From Pseudoxanthomonas sangjuensis (lineage in GTDB: Bacteria > Pseudomonadota > Gammaproteobacteria > Xanthomonadales > Xanthomonadaceae), in NCBI RefSeq assembly GCF_010211755.1, contig NZ_PDWR01000001.1, forward strand, positions 153,657-217,656: a stretch of DNA of 64,000 nucleotides. Direction: 5' to 3'. Both the position numbers and the translations under genes were made by a program. The stretch's first letter is position 1. The number at the start of each line of letters is the position of its first letter. The notes under the pieces were generated by a model. The model ran no database searches. It had not been told where the DNA came from and saw only the letters and a program-made list of their open reading frames with translations. This document shows positions 41,078-52,835 of this stretch, in pieces.

Positions 41078-41983
41078 TCAGATTCCGAGCGCGCGCAGTT
41101 CGGTGCAGGGGCGGGAGCGTTCCCAGACTTGGGCGAAGGATTCGCGCAGCTGGCGTGCGCGGCCGGGGTCGTCGAGCGCGGCCTCGCCGTCGAAGCGATG
41201 GCCGAGCGGGCGGAAATACCAGCCGCCGGCGTCGTTGGCGACGTAGGCCGAAGGGTAGGACAGGTCGGTCGGCTCGCGGACCTGGCGGAAGGCGAAGCTG
41301 CTGGGCAGGCGCTGCGCCAGCGGCAGCAGCGGCGCCAGCGCGTGCTGCGGGGTGGCCGGATCGTGCAGGAGGATGCGGACCTCGGCGCCGCCGGGGCGGC
41401 GGGTCGCCAGCCGCCGCAGCGCGCCGAGCACGGCGGGGGCGTCGAACAGGCCGGGATCGAGGTCGCGGCTGTAGATCGCCAGCGAACGCCGCGCCTGCAG
41501 CGCGATCGCGCTGGTCGTCGCCACCGCGGCGGCGCGGTCGGCGACCGGACGGGTGCCGTGCAGGACCAGGCGCATGGTCTGGTGCGCGATGCCCGCTTCC
41601 TCGAAGCGCCCGCCCTCGGCCACGAAGCCGTGGCGGGCGTAGAAGCCTTCGGCCGAAACCTGCGCGTGCAGGGTCACGGCCGGCCAGCCCAGCTTGTGCG
41701 CCTCCGCCAGCAACGCCTGCAGCAGCGCGTCGCCGACGCCGCGGCCGCGCCATTCCGGCAGCACCGCCATGCGCCCGAGCCTGTGTTCCGGGGTCAGCCG
41801 GCCGGTGCCGATCGGCCGGCCCTGCGCGTCGCGGGCGATCACGTGCCGGCAAAGCGGGTCCAGCGCATCCCATTCCAGCTCCAGCGGCACGTTCTGCTCG
41901 CGCACGAACACCGCCTCGCGCACCGCGCGCAGCTCGTCGATGCCGGTGGCGTAGTCGATGGGCTGGATGGTGAAATCGGACAT
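41078..41983 (-). CDS. GNAT acetyltransferase with C-terminal phospholipase-D-like (DUF7931-type) domain
   Basis: 301 residues with two parts. Residues 1-140 form a GNAT domain with the acetyl-CoA loop RMAVLPEWRGRGVG (71-84) and FYARHGF near 120. Residues about 155-301 form a second domain (QARRSLAIYSRDLDPGLFD, EVRILLHDP, DLSYPSAYVANDAGGWYF) that resembles the DUF7931 domain attached to some GNAT proteins and may be related to phospholipase-D folds. Starting at MSDFTIQPI excludes an arginine-rich extension. Substrate unknown. It is downstream of roxA by 102 bases on the same strand, so it may belong to the purB-bla-roxA run. Confidence 0.82.
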   Translation of the reverse strand: MSDFTIQPIDYATGIDELRAVREAVFVREQNVPLELEWDALDPLCRHVIARDAQGRPIGTGRLTPEHRLGRMAVLPEWRGRGVGDALLQALLAEAHKLGWPAVTLHAQVSAEGFYARHGFVAEGGRFEEAGIAHQTMRLVLHGTRPVADRAAAVATTSAIALQARRSLAIYSRDLDPGLFDAPAVLGALRRLATRRPGGAEVRILLHDPATPQHALAPLLPLAQRLPSSFAFRQVREPTDLSYPSAYVANDAGGWYFRPLGHRFDGEAALDDPGRARQLRESFAQVWERSRPCTELRALGI

Positions 41984-42085
41984 GCTCTCCCTTCTCGATC
42001 TGCAACAGCGGCGTGGGTCGCGACGCCTTTCGTCCGGATCGCCGGTCGATCCGCTTCGCGACTCGTGGCGTTCCCGCACCGGGAA

Positions 42086-43258
42086 TCAGTCGTCCTCGGA
42101 CAGCAACTGGTAGTGGCCGAGTTCGAACAACTGGAAAACCGCGTCGCGGCCGGCCTGCGACAGCGCGTTGTACAGCGTGCGGTCGATCGTCGCGGCCGCC
42201 GCCAGCCGGCTGGCATCCCGGACGGGGAGGGCGAAGTCGAGGCCGCTGCAGAACAGCGTCGCGCCGCGCCCTGCCTTGCGCCACGCCGGGCGCGCGAACG
42301 GGTGCCGCTGCAGCGCGGCGCCCTGCTCGAGGTCCCATTCGACCTCGATCCGCGAACGTGGCTCGCCGCCCGGCACGATGTCGCCGGCGGCGCGGTAGGT
42401 GGTGATGAAGCGGCCGAACCAGTCGCCCAATTTGTCCGGATCGTTCATCCGCAGCGCGTTCAGCGCCTCGACCACGCGGCGCATCGCCTCGGCGTCGATC
42501 TCGTACGGGTCCTTCGGCGCGACGAGGTCCTCGTCGTGGTAGCGGATGCGTTCGTCGGCGTCGGCGATCAGGGTGTCGAGCCAGTCGCCGATCAGTTCCG
42601 CCGAGGACGGCGCGCGCATGCCGACCGAGAAGGTCAGGCACGGATTCACCGCGACGCCGTGGTGCGGCACGTTCGGCGGCAGGTACAGCATGTCGCCGGG
42701 GTCCAGCACCCAGTCGTGGGTCGGGTGGAATTCGCGCAGCAGCTTGATCTCGGCGTCGTCGCGGAAGGCCAGCGGCGGGTCCTTCCCGGCGTCGATCAGC
42801 CAGCGGCGCTGGCCCTGCGCCTGCAGCAGGAACACGTCGTACTGGTCGACGTGCGCGCCGACCGAGCCATTGGTCGCGGCGAAGGAGATCATGATGTCGT
42901 CGATGCGCCAGCGCGGCAGGAAACGGAAGTGTTCCAGCAGCGCGGCGACGTCGGCGTCCCACTTGTCGACGTCCTGCACCAGCAGGGTCCAGTCGTGGTC
43001 GGGCATGCCGGGGAAGTCCTCTTCCCGGAACGGCCCGGTGCGCAGCGTCCATTGGTCCGTCGCCGGATCGTGGCCGATGATCCGCGCCAGCACGCCGTCC
43101 TCGCAGGCCAGCCCGGCCAGGTCTTCCGGCTGCACCGGCGTCTCGAAGCCGGGGAAGGCGTTGCGGACCAGCAGCGGCTTCTTCTGCCAGTACTCGCGCA
43201 GGAACTTCGCCGCCGGCATGCCGAGCGGGAGGTGGTCGCGGGCGTCGATTTCGATCAT
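42086..43258 (-). CDS. roxA: Ribosomal oxygenase, 50S L16 arginine 3-hydroxylase (cupin)
   Basis: Fe(II)/2-oxoglutarate-dependent JmjC-like oxygenase (YcfD/RoxA family) that hydroxylates an arginine of ribosomal protein uL16. 390 residues: N-terminal cupin core with metal ligands H136 and D138 in [12 protein letters not shown] and H199 in [11 protein letters not shown], then a dimerisation region and a C-terminal winged-helix-like domain (about 300-390). The ATG at 43258 overlaps the stop of the metallo-beta-lactamase-like gene (ATGA, 43255-43258), so the two are translationally coupled. Confidence 0.93.
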   Translation of the reverse strand: MIEIDARDHLPLGMPAAKFLREYWQKKPLLVRNAFPGFETPVQPEDLAGLACEDGVLARIIGHDPATDQWTLRTGPFREEDFPGMPDHDWTLLVQDVDKWDADVAALLEHFRFLPRWRIDDIMISFAATNGSVGAHVDQYDVFLLQAQGQRRWLIDAGKDPPLAFRDDAEIKLLREFHPTHDWVLDPGDMLYLPPNVPHHGVAVNPCLTFSVGMRAPSSAELIGDWLDTLIADADERIRYHDEDLVAPKDPYEIDAEAMRRVVEALNALRMNDPDKLGDWFGRFITTYRAAGDIVPGGEPRSRIEVEWDLEQGAALQRHPFARPAWRKAGRGATLFCSGLDFALPVRDASRLAAAATIDRTLYNALSQAGRDAVFQLFELGHYQLLSEDD

Positions 43259-44193
43259 GGGGTGGTTCCGGTCCGCTCTCTGGCCAGCCGGCTTTCCAGA
43301 TTGGCGCGGCCGGATTCGGCGTAACGCCTGCAGGCGCCGGCATCTTGCAGGGGCTCCCGGCCGTCGATGCGCGCGAACAAATTGCTGGCCAGTGGATGGG
43401 GGGTCAACAGTACGTCGCAGGGCAGGGCGGCGATCGTGTCGATGCCCTTGCGGAAGGCCGCCAGGTAGCCGGGATGGGCTGCGTCGTCGGAATAGCGGTA
43501 TTCGTCGTCCGAAATCGAGCTCAGGCTGTCGGCGTAGGCCATGTCCAGGCAGCGTTCGCCCTCGCAGGCGCGCCAGGTCCAACTGGTGCCGCCCGGTGCG
43601 TGGCCGGGCGTGGCGTGCGCGGTGATCTCCAGCGTGCCGATCCGCAGCGTTTCGCCGTCTGCGATGGGCTGGACGCCGGTTACCGGCGGGAACGCCTGCC
43701 CTTCCTCGAGGAATTGCGGGTCGTCGCGGTCGCTCCTGCCGTTGTGCAGCGTGGATACGGCCGGTTCGCGCACCCGCACGGTGGCGCCGGTGGCGCGCTG
43801 CAGGTAGGCGATGCCAGCCGCGTGATCGAAGTGTTCGTGCGAATTGACGATGTACTTGATGTCCGAGGGTTCGAAACCCAGCGCGCGTACGTTGGCCTCG
43901 ATCAGCGGGCCGGCCGGTTCGGTGGCGCCGTCGAGCAGGACATGCCCCTGCGGCGAGGTCACCAGCAGCGAGGTGATGCCACAGGTGCCGACATACCACG
44001 TGCTTCCGAAGATCTTGCGCGGAGGCGCGCGGTCGTTCCATCCGTCCATGACGGTGGCGTCGGCGGGGCAGGCGAGGACCGCGGACGCGTCGTCGCTTGC
44101 AGGCGCTGCCGCTTCGGCCACGGATCCGGGGGAGGCAGCCGGTCGACAGGCCGCGGTGGCCAGCAAGACGGCGATGGCCAGGGGCATGCGCAT
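43255..44193 (-). CDS. Subclass B3 metallo-beta-lactamase-like protein
   Basis: 312 residues. It starts with a lipoprotein-like or Sec signal ([16 protein letters not shown], possible lipidated C16), so it is exported. The zinc motif HEHFDH spans 119-124; further ligands are H198 in [11 protein letters not shown] and H266 in TPHP. Segments such as [42 protein letters not shown] and [11 protein letters not shown] are the B3 hallmark, as in L1 and relatives. Hydrolysis of beta-lactams including carbapenems is typical of B3 enzymes but unproven here. It sits between purB (5-base gap) and roxA (4-base overlap), so it appears fixed in a core operon. Confidence 0.85.
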   Translation of the reverse strand: MRMPLAIAVLLATAACRPAASPGSVAEAAAPASDDASAVLACPADATVMDGWNDRAPPRKIFGSTWYVGTCGITSLLVTSPQGHVLLDGATEPAGPLIEANVRALGFEPSDIKYIVNSHEHFDHAAGIAYLQRATGATVRVREPAVSTLHNGRSDRDDPQFLEEGQAFPPVTGVQPIADGETLRIGTLEITAHATPGHAPGGTSWTWRACEGERCLDMAYADSLSSISDDEYRYSDDAAHPGYLAAFRKGIDTIAALPCDVLLTPHPLASNLFARIDGREPLQDAGACRRYAESGRANLESRLARERTGTTP

Positions 44194-44198
44194 GGGTT

Positions 44199-47137
<2,939 letters not shown>

Positions 47138-47138
47138 G

Positions 47139-47215
47139 GTTCCGATCTCTCCTCTTCCCTTCGTGGGAGGGGATGCCCGCGGGTCGGGAGGGAGAAGGCT
47201 GACGCGTCGCAGCCG
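47139..47215 (+). repeat. Dispersed C-rich/G-rich repeat between fumC and dnaB
   Basis: CTCCTCTTCCC, TTCGT, GGGAGGGG hairpin followed by ATGCCCGCGGGTCGGGAGGGAG and a GACGCGTCGCAGCC tail. Same family as 14494-14554 and 48727-48790; no protein gene. Confidence 0.55.
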
Positions 47216-47277
47216 ATGAGATTCCCACCGGTTATGCACAGGGTTATCTGCAACGCCCCTGCGACCGAGCGACTACC

Positions 47278-48717
47278 ATGGCCGACCCGCTTCCCTTCCG
47301 CCTGCAGGAAACCGTTCCCCTCATGTCCGCCCGCCCCGGTTTCCGCAACGACCCCAGCGACAGCCGCATCGAACACCTGCGCGTGCCGCCGCATTCCATC
47401 GAGGCCGAGCAGGCGGTGCTGGGCGGACTGATGCTGGCGCCGGAAGCCTTCGATCGCGTCGGCGACAAGCTGGGCGCGGGCGACTTCTACCGCCGCGACC
47501 ACCAGCAGATCTACCGCGCCATCGCCGAACTGGCCGAGAAGAACCGCCCCTGCGACGCGGTCACCCTCGGCGAATGGTTCGATTCGCAGGGCCTGTCCGA
47601 GCAGGTCGCCGGCGGCGCCTACCTGGTCGAACTGGCCGCGAACACGCCGTCGGCGGCGAACATCGTCGCCTACGCCGAGATCGTCCGCGACAAGGCGGTG
47701 ATGCGCCAGCTGATCGAAGTCGGCACCGAGATCGTCAACGACGGTTTCCAGCCCGACGGACGCGAGAGCGCGGAACTGCTGGCCAACGCCGAGCAGAAGG
47801 TGTTCGCCATCGCCGAGGCCGGCGCGCGCGGTCGCACCGACTTCACCCCGGTCAACACCGCGTTGAAGGAAGCCTTCGACGTGCTGCAGGACCGGTTCAA
47901 CAACGGCGGCAGCATCACCGGCCTGCCGACCGGTTACCACGAGTTCGACGAGATGACCGCGGGCCTGCAGCCGACCGACCTGCTGATCCTCGCCGCGCGC
48001 CCGTCGATGGGCAAGACCACGCTGGCGCTGAACATGGCCGAGTACGCCGCGTTCAAGTCGAAGAAGGCGGTGGCGGTGTTCTCGATGGAAATGTCGGCCA
48101 GCCAGCTGGCGATGCGCCTGATGTCGTCGGTGGGCCGGGTCAACGCCACGCGGTTGCGCACCGGCCAGCTGGAGGACGAGGACTGGAGCCGCGTGACCAG
48201 CGCGATCCGCCTGCTCAAGGAAACCAAGATCTTCATCGACGACACCCCGGCGCTGTCGCCGGACGTGCTGCGCTCGAAGGCGCGCCGCCTGAAGCGCGAG
48301 CACGACCTGGGCCTGATCGTGATCGACTACCTGCAGCTGATGGCGGTGCCGGGCAACAGCGAGAACCGCGCGACCGAAATTTCCGAGATCTCGCGCTCGC
48401 TGAAGGCGCTGGCGAAGGAACTGAACGTGCCGGTGATCGCCCTGTCGCAGTTGAACCGCTCGCTGGAAACGCGCACCGACAAGCGCCCGGTGATGGCCGA
48501 CCTGCGCGAATCGGGCGCGATCGAGCAGGACGCCGACGTGATCGTCTTCATCTACCGCGACGAGTATTACAACAAGGAATCGGCGGACAAGGGCCTGGCC
48601 GAGGTCATCATCGGCAAGCAGCGTAACGGCCCGACCGGTTCGATCAAGCTGAAGTTCTTCGGCGAATACACCCGCTTCGACAACCTGGCGCACGACGCGG
48701 TCGGCAGTTTCGAGTAA
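47278..48717 (+). CDS. dnaB: Replicative DNA helicase DnaB
   Basis: Hexameric 5'-3' fork helicase. 479 residues: N-terminal domain (RVPPHSIEAEQAVLGGLM to about 150), linker, and RecA-like ATPase domain with Walker A RPSMGKTT (K246), Walker B LIVIDYLQLM and the terminal GKQRNGPTG. No intein is present. Initiation at 47278 gives a roughly 35-residue lead before the conserved domain; an internal ATG (Met16) is also possible. Confidence 0.98.
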   Translation: MADPLPFRLQETVPLMSARPGFRNDPSDSRIEHLRVPPHSIEAEQAVLGGLMLAPEAFDRVGDKLGAGDFYRRDHQQIYRAIAELAEKNRPCDAVTLGEWFDSQGLSEQVAGGAYLVELAANTPSAANIVAYAEIVRDKAVMRQLIEVGTEIVNDGFQPDGRESAELLANAEQKVFAIAEAGARGRTDFTPVNTALKEAFDVLQDRFNNGGSITGLPTGYHEFDEMTAGLQPTDLLILAARPSMGKTTLALNMAEYAAFKSKKAVAVFSMEMSASQLAMRLMSSVGRVNATRLRTGQLEDEDWSRVTSAIRLLKETKIFIDDTPALSPDVLRSKARRLKREHDLGLIVIDYLQLMAVPGNSENRATEISEISRSLKALAKELNVPVIALSQLNRSLETRTDKRPVMADLRESGAIEQDADVIVFIYRDEYYNKESADKGLAEVIIGKQRNGPTGSIKLKFFGEYTRFDNLAHDAVGSFE

Positions 48718-48726
48718 CGCTTTTCT

Positions 48727-48882
48727 CCCTCTCCCCTTCGTGGGAGAGGGTGCCCGGAGGGCGGGAGAGGGGGCGCGAGCGTAGCGAGCGTGCCCTTGCT
48801 TCTGTTCCTGCTTTCAGGAAATCAAAAGCCGACCCCTCTCCCTCGCGCTACGCGCGTTTCCCTCTCCCATGAGGGGAGAGGG
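48727..48882. repeat. Inverted pair of dispersed repeats between dnaB and the DUF6165 gene
   Basis: Copy one: CCCTCTCCC, CTTCGT, GGGAGAGGG (48727-48750) with a G-rich spacer and GCGAGCGTAGCGAGCG tail. Copy two in opposite orientation: hairpin CCCTCTCCC/GGGGAGAGGG at 48860-48882, with its CGCGCTACGCGCG tail to the left. The roughly 40 bases between the copies are unremarkable. The whole 224-base gap is repeat-derived. Confidence 0.7.
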
Positions 48883-48941
48883 AGTCCATCCTGCCGCAGG
48901 ATCGGGTTTACAATCCGGCAATCCCAGCGGAATTTTTCCCC

Positions 48942-49349
48942 ATGTCCGAAATTTTCACCCCCGTTTCCTTCGGCGAACTGCTCGACAAGATCGCGATCCT
49001 GCAGATCAAGTCCGAGCGCATGACCGACCCGGCCAAGCTGGTGAACGTGCGCAACGAGCTGGCGGCGCTGGAGAAGACCTGGATGGCGCACCCGGCCGCG
49101 GGCCACGACATCGCCAAGCTGCGCGCCGACCTGAAGGCGGTCAACGAGCGGCTGTGGGTGATTGAGGACGACATCCGCCTGAAGGAGAAGGCGCAGGAGT
49201 TCGACGCGGAGTTCATCCGCTTGGCCCGCAGCGTCTATTTCGAGAACGACGAGCGCGCGCGGATCAAGAAGGAGATCAACCTGGCGCTGGGCTCGAGTTA
49301 CGTCGAGGAAAAGTCGTACCAGGATTACAAGGCCGGCAGCGCGCCGTAA
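48942..49349 (+). CDS. DUF6165 family protein
   Basis: 135-residue soluble, helical protein (EIFTPVSFGELLDKIAILQIKSER, then RNELAALEKTW). It fits a family known as DUF6165, found near lipopolysaccharide glycosyltransferase genes in several proteobacteria. No enzyme motif is visible; charged, heptad-like segments (about 20-110) suggest a helical bundle. It is followed after 8 bases by the GIY-YIG gene and then, convergently, by a GT9 glycosyltransferase. A link to surface polysaccharide is inference from context. Confidence 0.75.
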   Translation: MSEIFTPVSFGELLDKIAILQIKSERMTDPAKLVNVRNELAALEKTWMAHPAAGHDIAKLRADLKAVNERLWVIEDDIRLKEKAQEFDAEFIRLARSVYFENDERARIKKEINLALGSSYVEEKSYQDYKAGSAP

Positions 49350-49357
49350 GCGCACCG

Positions 49358-50233
49358 ATGCCCGGCCTCGATTTCAACGCATTGTTGCAGGCCGAGGGGG
49401 TCGATCCGCGGGGCGTCGTCGTCCTGCGCCACCGGCCGTACGAGCCGGAACTGCGCAAAGTGTTTCCGTGGCTGATTGCAGAAAGGCGGGAATTGTTCGA
49501 TGCCTACCAGCGCACGCACGGCAAGCCCGTGGAGTCTTCGGTGGCACGGGCGACACATGTCGCGTCGTTCTTCGGCCATGAGGCGGGCAGGGCGTTGTTC
49601 GTCGGCCTGTACCGGGTCGCTGGTTCGACCCGCATCAGTCGCGACGACTATTGGGGAATGCCTGAGCATCAGACGCTGGCTGATTTCGGCATGATTGGCC
49701 TGACCAAGCGCGAAGGATGCCTGTTGTTCGACCTGAAGCCATTGGTGGCGATGGCCGAATGGTCGGGCCGTCTGGTTTGCAGGTGGCCTGGTCTGGAACG
49801 GGCATGGCGGCGCTGGGCTGGAAAGAACGTGTTTCCGGTGCATGCGATTGCCGAGGAAAGCCTGCTGGTCGCGTCGATGCCTGCATGGCAAAACCTCCTG
49901 TTGGACTGGAGGCAATTGCAGGTCATGCCGGCAAGCTGGAAAGCCGCGCTGCGGCAATGGCGCGGTGTTTACTACATCCGCGACAGGGCCAGCGGCAAGG
50001 GCTATGTCGGCTCTGCGTACGGGTTGGACAACCTGCTTGGGCGCTGGCTGAACTATGCCTCCAGCGGGCACGGCGGCAACAAGCTGTTGCGCGGCATTGA
50101 TCCGGCCGGGTTCGAGTTCAGCATCCTGCAGCTGGTCGCACCGGACATGCCGATGGACGACGTGATCGCGTTGGAGCGCTCATGGAAACTGCGGTTGCAT
50201 ACGCTGGAGCCGGACGGCCTCAACCGGAATTGA
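49358..50233 (+). CDS. GIY-YIG nuclease-domain protein with N-terminal domain of unknown function
   Basis: 291 residues. The C-terminal GIY-YIG fold is clear: GVYYI at 203-207, YVG at 216-218, catalytic-type Arg229 in GRWLNY, Glu273 (ALERSWK) and Asn289 near the end. Residues 1-195 form a separate domain (LFVGLYRVAG at 80-89, LFDLKPLVAM, WSGRLVCRWPG, NVFPVHAI) that I do not recognise; an EVE/PUA-like base-reading fold is a guess. Base composition looks lower in GC than its neighbours and its codons are less GC-ended, suggesting transfer. A DNA-cleaving role, restriction-like or housekeeping, is inference. It is 8 bases after the DUF6165 gene. Confidence 0.8.
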   Translation: MPGLDFNALLQAEGVDPRGVVVLRHRPYEPELRKVFPWLIAERRELFDAYQRTHGKPVESSVARATHVASFFGHEAGRALFVGLYRVAGSTRISRDDYWGMPEHQTLADFGMIGLTKREGCLLFDLKPLVAMAEWSGRLVCRWPGLERAWRRWAGKNVFPVHAIAEESLLVASMPAWQNLLLDWRQLQVMPASWKAALRQWRGVYYIRDRASGKGYVGSAYGLDNLLGRWLNYASSGHGGNKLLRGIDPAGFEFSILQLVAPDMPMDDVIALERSWKLRLHTLEPDGLNRN

Positions 50234-50237
50234 TCGG

Positions 50238-51284
50238 TCACATCGTGTGATCGTGCACGTACCGCTCGAACGCCGCGATGGCGTCCGCTGTCTCGATCAA
50301 CTCCATCACCCCGTCGAACTCGATCTTCGCGCCCCACTTGAGCGCCTCGGCCGGCTTGCCGAGGTACTTGCGCGCCGCCACGTCGTACTTGTCCACGCAA
50401 TAGTGCAGGTCCGAATACGGCCCGCTGCGGCGCGGGTTGCTGGCCGCGTGCAGGCCCAGCACCTTCGTACCCATCGCGTTGGCGATGTGCATCGGTCCCG
50501 AATCCGGCGTCACCAGCAGGCTGGCGCGCTTCAACAGCGCCGGTAGCTGCTTCAGCGTGTCCTTGCCGACCAGGTCGAGGGCGGGGCGTTTCATCGCCGC
50601 GAGGATCGCGTCGGCCGTCTTGCGCTCCAGTTCGCTGCGCCCGCCGCACAACACTACCCGCCAGTCCTTCGCCGCCGCGTGGTCGGCCAGCGCCGCATAG
50701 CGTTCGGCGTACCAGTTCCGCCGCGCATGGCTGGAGCACGGCGAGATCATCAGCACCGGCGTGCCGTCGTCCGGCCACTGCCGGTCGGCCCATTCGTAGG
50801 CGTCGTCCGGCACCGGCATCTCCCACGCCACCTCGGTCTGCCTGAGCCCCAGCGGCTCGCAGAAGCTGCCGATCGCGTCGAGCACGTGGATGCCGGGGCG
50901 GTCGGCGATGCGTTCGTTGACGAACAGCCCGTGCAGGTCCTTCGAGCGCGAGCGGTCGTAGCCGATGCGCCGCCGCGCCGGCACGAACGCCGACAACAGG
51001 TTGGCGCGCAGGGCCACCTGCATCTGCAGCAGCGCGTCGAAGCCCTCCGCAGGCAGTTCGCGGCGCAGCGCGCGCATGCCGGCCAGGCCGGATCGCTTGT
51101 CGTAGACGTGGAAGACCACGCCCGGCAGGCCCTCGAGCAGGCGGTGCCCGGCCTTGTCGATGATCCAGTGCAGGCGGACGTCGGGCCATGCCGCGCGCAG
51201 CGTGCGCACCAGCGGCAACACGTGGGTCACGTCGCCCAGTGCGGACAGGCGCAGCAAGCAGATCGATGGGGGAATCGCGGACAA
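50238..51284 (-). CDS. Glycosyltransferase family 9, lipopolysaccharide heptosyltransferase-like
   Basis: 348 residues of GT9 fold. N-terminal [24 protein letters not shown] is the classic opening (acceptor site), and the C-terminal donor-binding segment [21 protein letters not shown] is conserved. It adds a heptose or similar sugar to the lipopolysaccharide inner core at the cytoplasmic face. The first codon is TTG at 51284; no ATG gives the conserved opening. Divergent from kdkA with 20 bases between start codons, which matches a role next to the Kdo region of the core. Confidence 0.9.
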   Translation of the reverse strand: MSAIPPSICLLRLSALGDVTHVLPLVRTLRAAWPDVRLHWIIDKAGHRLLEGLPGVVFHVYDKRSGLAGMRALRRELPAEGFDALLQMQVALRANLLSAFVPARRRIGYDRSRSKDLHGLFVNERIADRPGIHVLDAIGSFCEPLGLRQTEVAWEMPVPDDAYEWADRQWPDDGTPVLMISPCSSHARRNWYAERYAALADHAAAKDWRVVLCGGRSELERKTADAILAAMKRPALDLVGKDTLKQLPALLKRASLLVTPDSGPMHIANAMGTKVLGLHAASNPRRSGPYSDLHYCVDKYDVAARKYLGKPAEALKWGAKIEFDGVMELIETADAIAAFERYVHDHTM

Positions 51285-51291
51285 GAGTTGT

Positions 51292-51304
51292 TAGACTCGC
51301 GGCA
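51292..51304 (+). promoter_or_regulatory. -10 box of kdkA in a 20-base divergent gap
   Basis: TAGACT (51292-51297) lies 7 bases before the kdkA ATG, the leaderless spacing seen at ligA and dnaX. The intergenic space also holds the small palindrome GAGT-TGTTAG-ACTC, so the two divergent promoters must overlap the opposing coding regions. Confidence 0.5.
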
Positions 51305-52054
51305 ATGACGGGATTCGACGCGACAGAAGGGCTGGTGCCATTCCGCGAAGCGCGCGGCTTCGGCGCGATTCTGTTCGACCGCAAGCGCTTCCGGCAAGCC
51401 GATCCGGCGTGGATGGCGCCCGCGGCGTGGGGCGAGCGCGCCCGCCCGGTCAGCAGCGGCGGGCGCGGCGGCGCCTGGTTCATCGATGCGCCGTTCGGCC
51501 AGGCTCTGCTGCGGCAGTACCGGCGCGGCGGCTTCGCCGCCCATTTCAGCCGCGACCGCTACCTGTGGCGCGATGCCGCGCATACCCGCAGCTTCGCCGA
51601 ATTCCGCCTGACCCGTGCCCTGCTGGAAAAGGACTTGCCGGTGCCGCGGCCGATCGCCGCCAGCTACGTGCGCGAAGGCTTCCGCTACCGCGCCGCGATC
51701 CTGCTGGAGCGCCTGCCCGACGTGCGCTCGCTGGCCGACCGCGTGCAGGTGGCCGGCGGCGACGCGCCGTGGGAGGAAACCGGGCGCCTGGTCGCGCGCT
51801 TCCACCGCGCCGGGCTGGACCATGCCGACCTCAACGCGCACAACATCCTGTTCGATGCGTCCGGCAAGGGCTGGCTGATCGACTTCGACCGCGGCCAGCT
51901 GCGCATCCCCGCCACGCAATGGCGGGAACGCAACCTGTCGCGGTTGCTGCGTTCGCTGCTGAAGTTACGCGGTAGGCGCAGCCCGGGCGAGGTGCGCAGC
52001 GACTTCGCCCGCCTGCGCGGCGCCTACGACCATGCCTGGGAGCGCGACATCTGA
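51305..52054 (+). CDS. kdkA: 3-deoxy-D-manno-octulosonic acid kinase
   Basis: Protein-kinase-like enzyme that phosphorylates Kdo of the lipopolysaccharide inner core at the 4-position, essential for outer-membrane integrity in bacteria with a single phosphorylated Kdo. 249 residues: RQYRRGGF near 70-76, RHSD-type catalytic loop HADLNAHN (D175, N180), and the metal-binding Asp193 in LIDFDRG. ATG 51305 is chosen over a start at 51188 because the upstream part is antisense to the GT9 gene. It starts a probable operon with the MBL-fold hydrolase (13-base gap) and a lipoprotein. Confidence 0.93.
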   Translation: MTGFDATEGLVPFREARGFGAILFDRKRFRQADPAWMAPAAWGERARPVSSGGRGGAWFIDAPFGQALLRQYRRGGFAAHFSRDRYLWRDAAHTRSFAEFRLTRALLEKDLPVPRPIAASYVREGFRYRAAILLERLPDVRSLADRVQVAGGDAPWEETGRLVARFHRAGLDHADLNAHNILFDASGKGWLIDFDRGQLRIPATQWRERNLSRLLRSLLKLRGRRSPGEVRSDFARLRGAYDHAWERDI

Positions 52055-52067
52055 TGGAGGCTTCGAC

Positions 52068-52835
52068 ATGACCTGGTCGCTGCGATTCGACGGCGTCGGC
52101 AACGCCTTCGCCCCGGAGCTGGGTTCGGCGATGGCCACGATCGAGCGCGACGGCGCGCCGTGGCTGTCCATCGATTGCGGCGGCGAAGGGCTGACCAACT
52201 ACCTGGCGCAGTACGGCGGCGCCTATCCGGACGCGCTGTTCATCACCCACGCGCACCTCGACCACGTCTCGGGCTTCGAGCGCCTGTTCGTCAGTGCGTA
52301 CTTCTTCGAGGCGCGGCGCGGCAAGGTGCGGTTGTACGTGCCGGCGCCGCTGGTGCCGCTGCTGCACCAGCGCGTCGGCGAATATCCGAACGTGCTGGCC
52401 GAGGGCGGAACCAACCTGTGGGACGCGTTCCAGCTGATCCCGGTCGGCGACCACTTCTGGCACGACGGCGTGCGCCTGGAAGTGTTCCCGGTGCGCCACC
52501 ACTGGCCGCAAAGCGCGTTCGGCCTGCGCCTGAAGGGCAGCGTGGTGTGGAGCGGCGACACCCGGCCGATCCCCGAGGTGCTGGCGAAGGTCGCCGACGA
52601 CAACGAACTGATCGCGCACGATTGCGCGCTGCGCGGCAATCCGTCGCACAGCGGCATCGACGACCTGGAACGCGAATATCCGCCGGAACTGCTGCGGCGC
52701 TGCGTGCTGTACCACTACGCCGGCGCGGCCGACGGCGAGGCGCTGGCCGCGCGCGGCTACCGCGTCGCGCAGCCGGGCGAGCTCGTCGCGCTCGCCGAGC
52801 CGACCGCGCTGCGGATGGGGCAGGTCGAGCTGTGA
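52068..52835 (+). CDS. MBL-fold metallo-hydrolase
   Basis: 255 residues with the HxHxDH motif THAHLDHVSGF (H61, H63, D65, H66), a later His in RHHWPQ and an SGDTRP loop with the bridging Asp. It lacks the B3 lactamase signatures and resembles small RNase Z/phosphodiesterase-like or general hydrolases. No signal peptide, so it is cytoplasmic. The ATG has GGAGG upstream. Its stop overlaps the GTG start of the next gene (GTGA, 52832-52835). Substrate unknown. Confidence 0.88.
   Translation: MTWSLRFDGVGNAFAPELGSAMATIERDGAPWLSIDCGGEGLTNYLAQYGGAYPDALFITHAHLDHVSGFERLFVSAYFFEARRGKVRLYVPAPLVPLLHQRVGEYPNVLAEGGTNLWDAFQLIPVGDHFWHDGVRLEVFPVRHHWPQSAFGLRLKGSVVWSGDTRPIPEVLAKVADDNELIAHDCALRGNPSHSGIDDLEREYPPELLRRCVLYHYAGAADGEALAARGYRVAQPGELVALAEPTALRMGQVEL

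Noticed and set aside
47232..47252. Two DnaA-box-like 9-mers (TTATGCACA and TTATCTGCA) before dnaB, a possible origin
   Set aside because: Each departs from TTATCCACA. There are only two, no AT-rich unwinding region, and no dnaA or gidA nearby.
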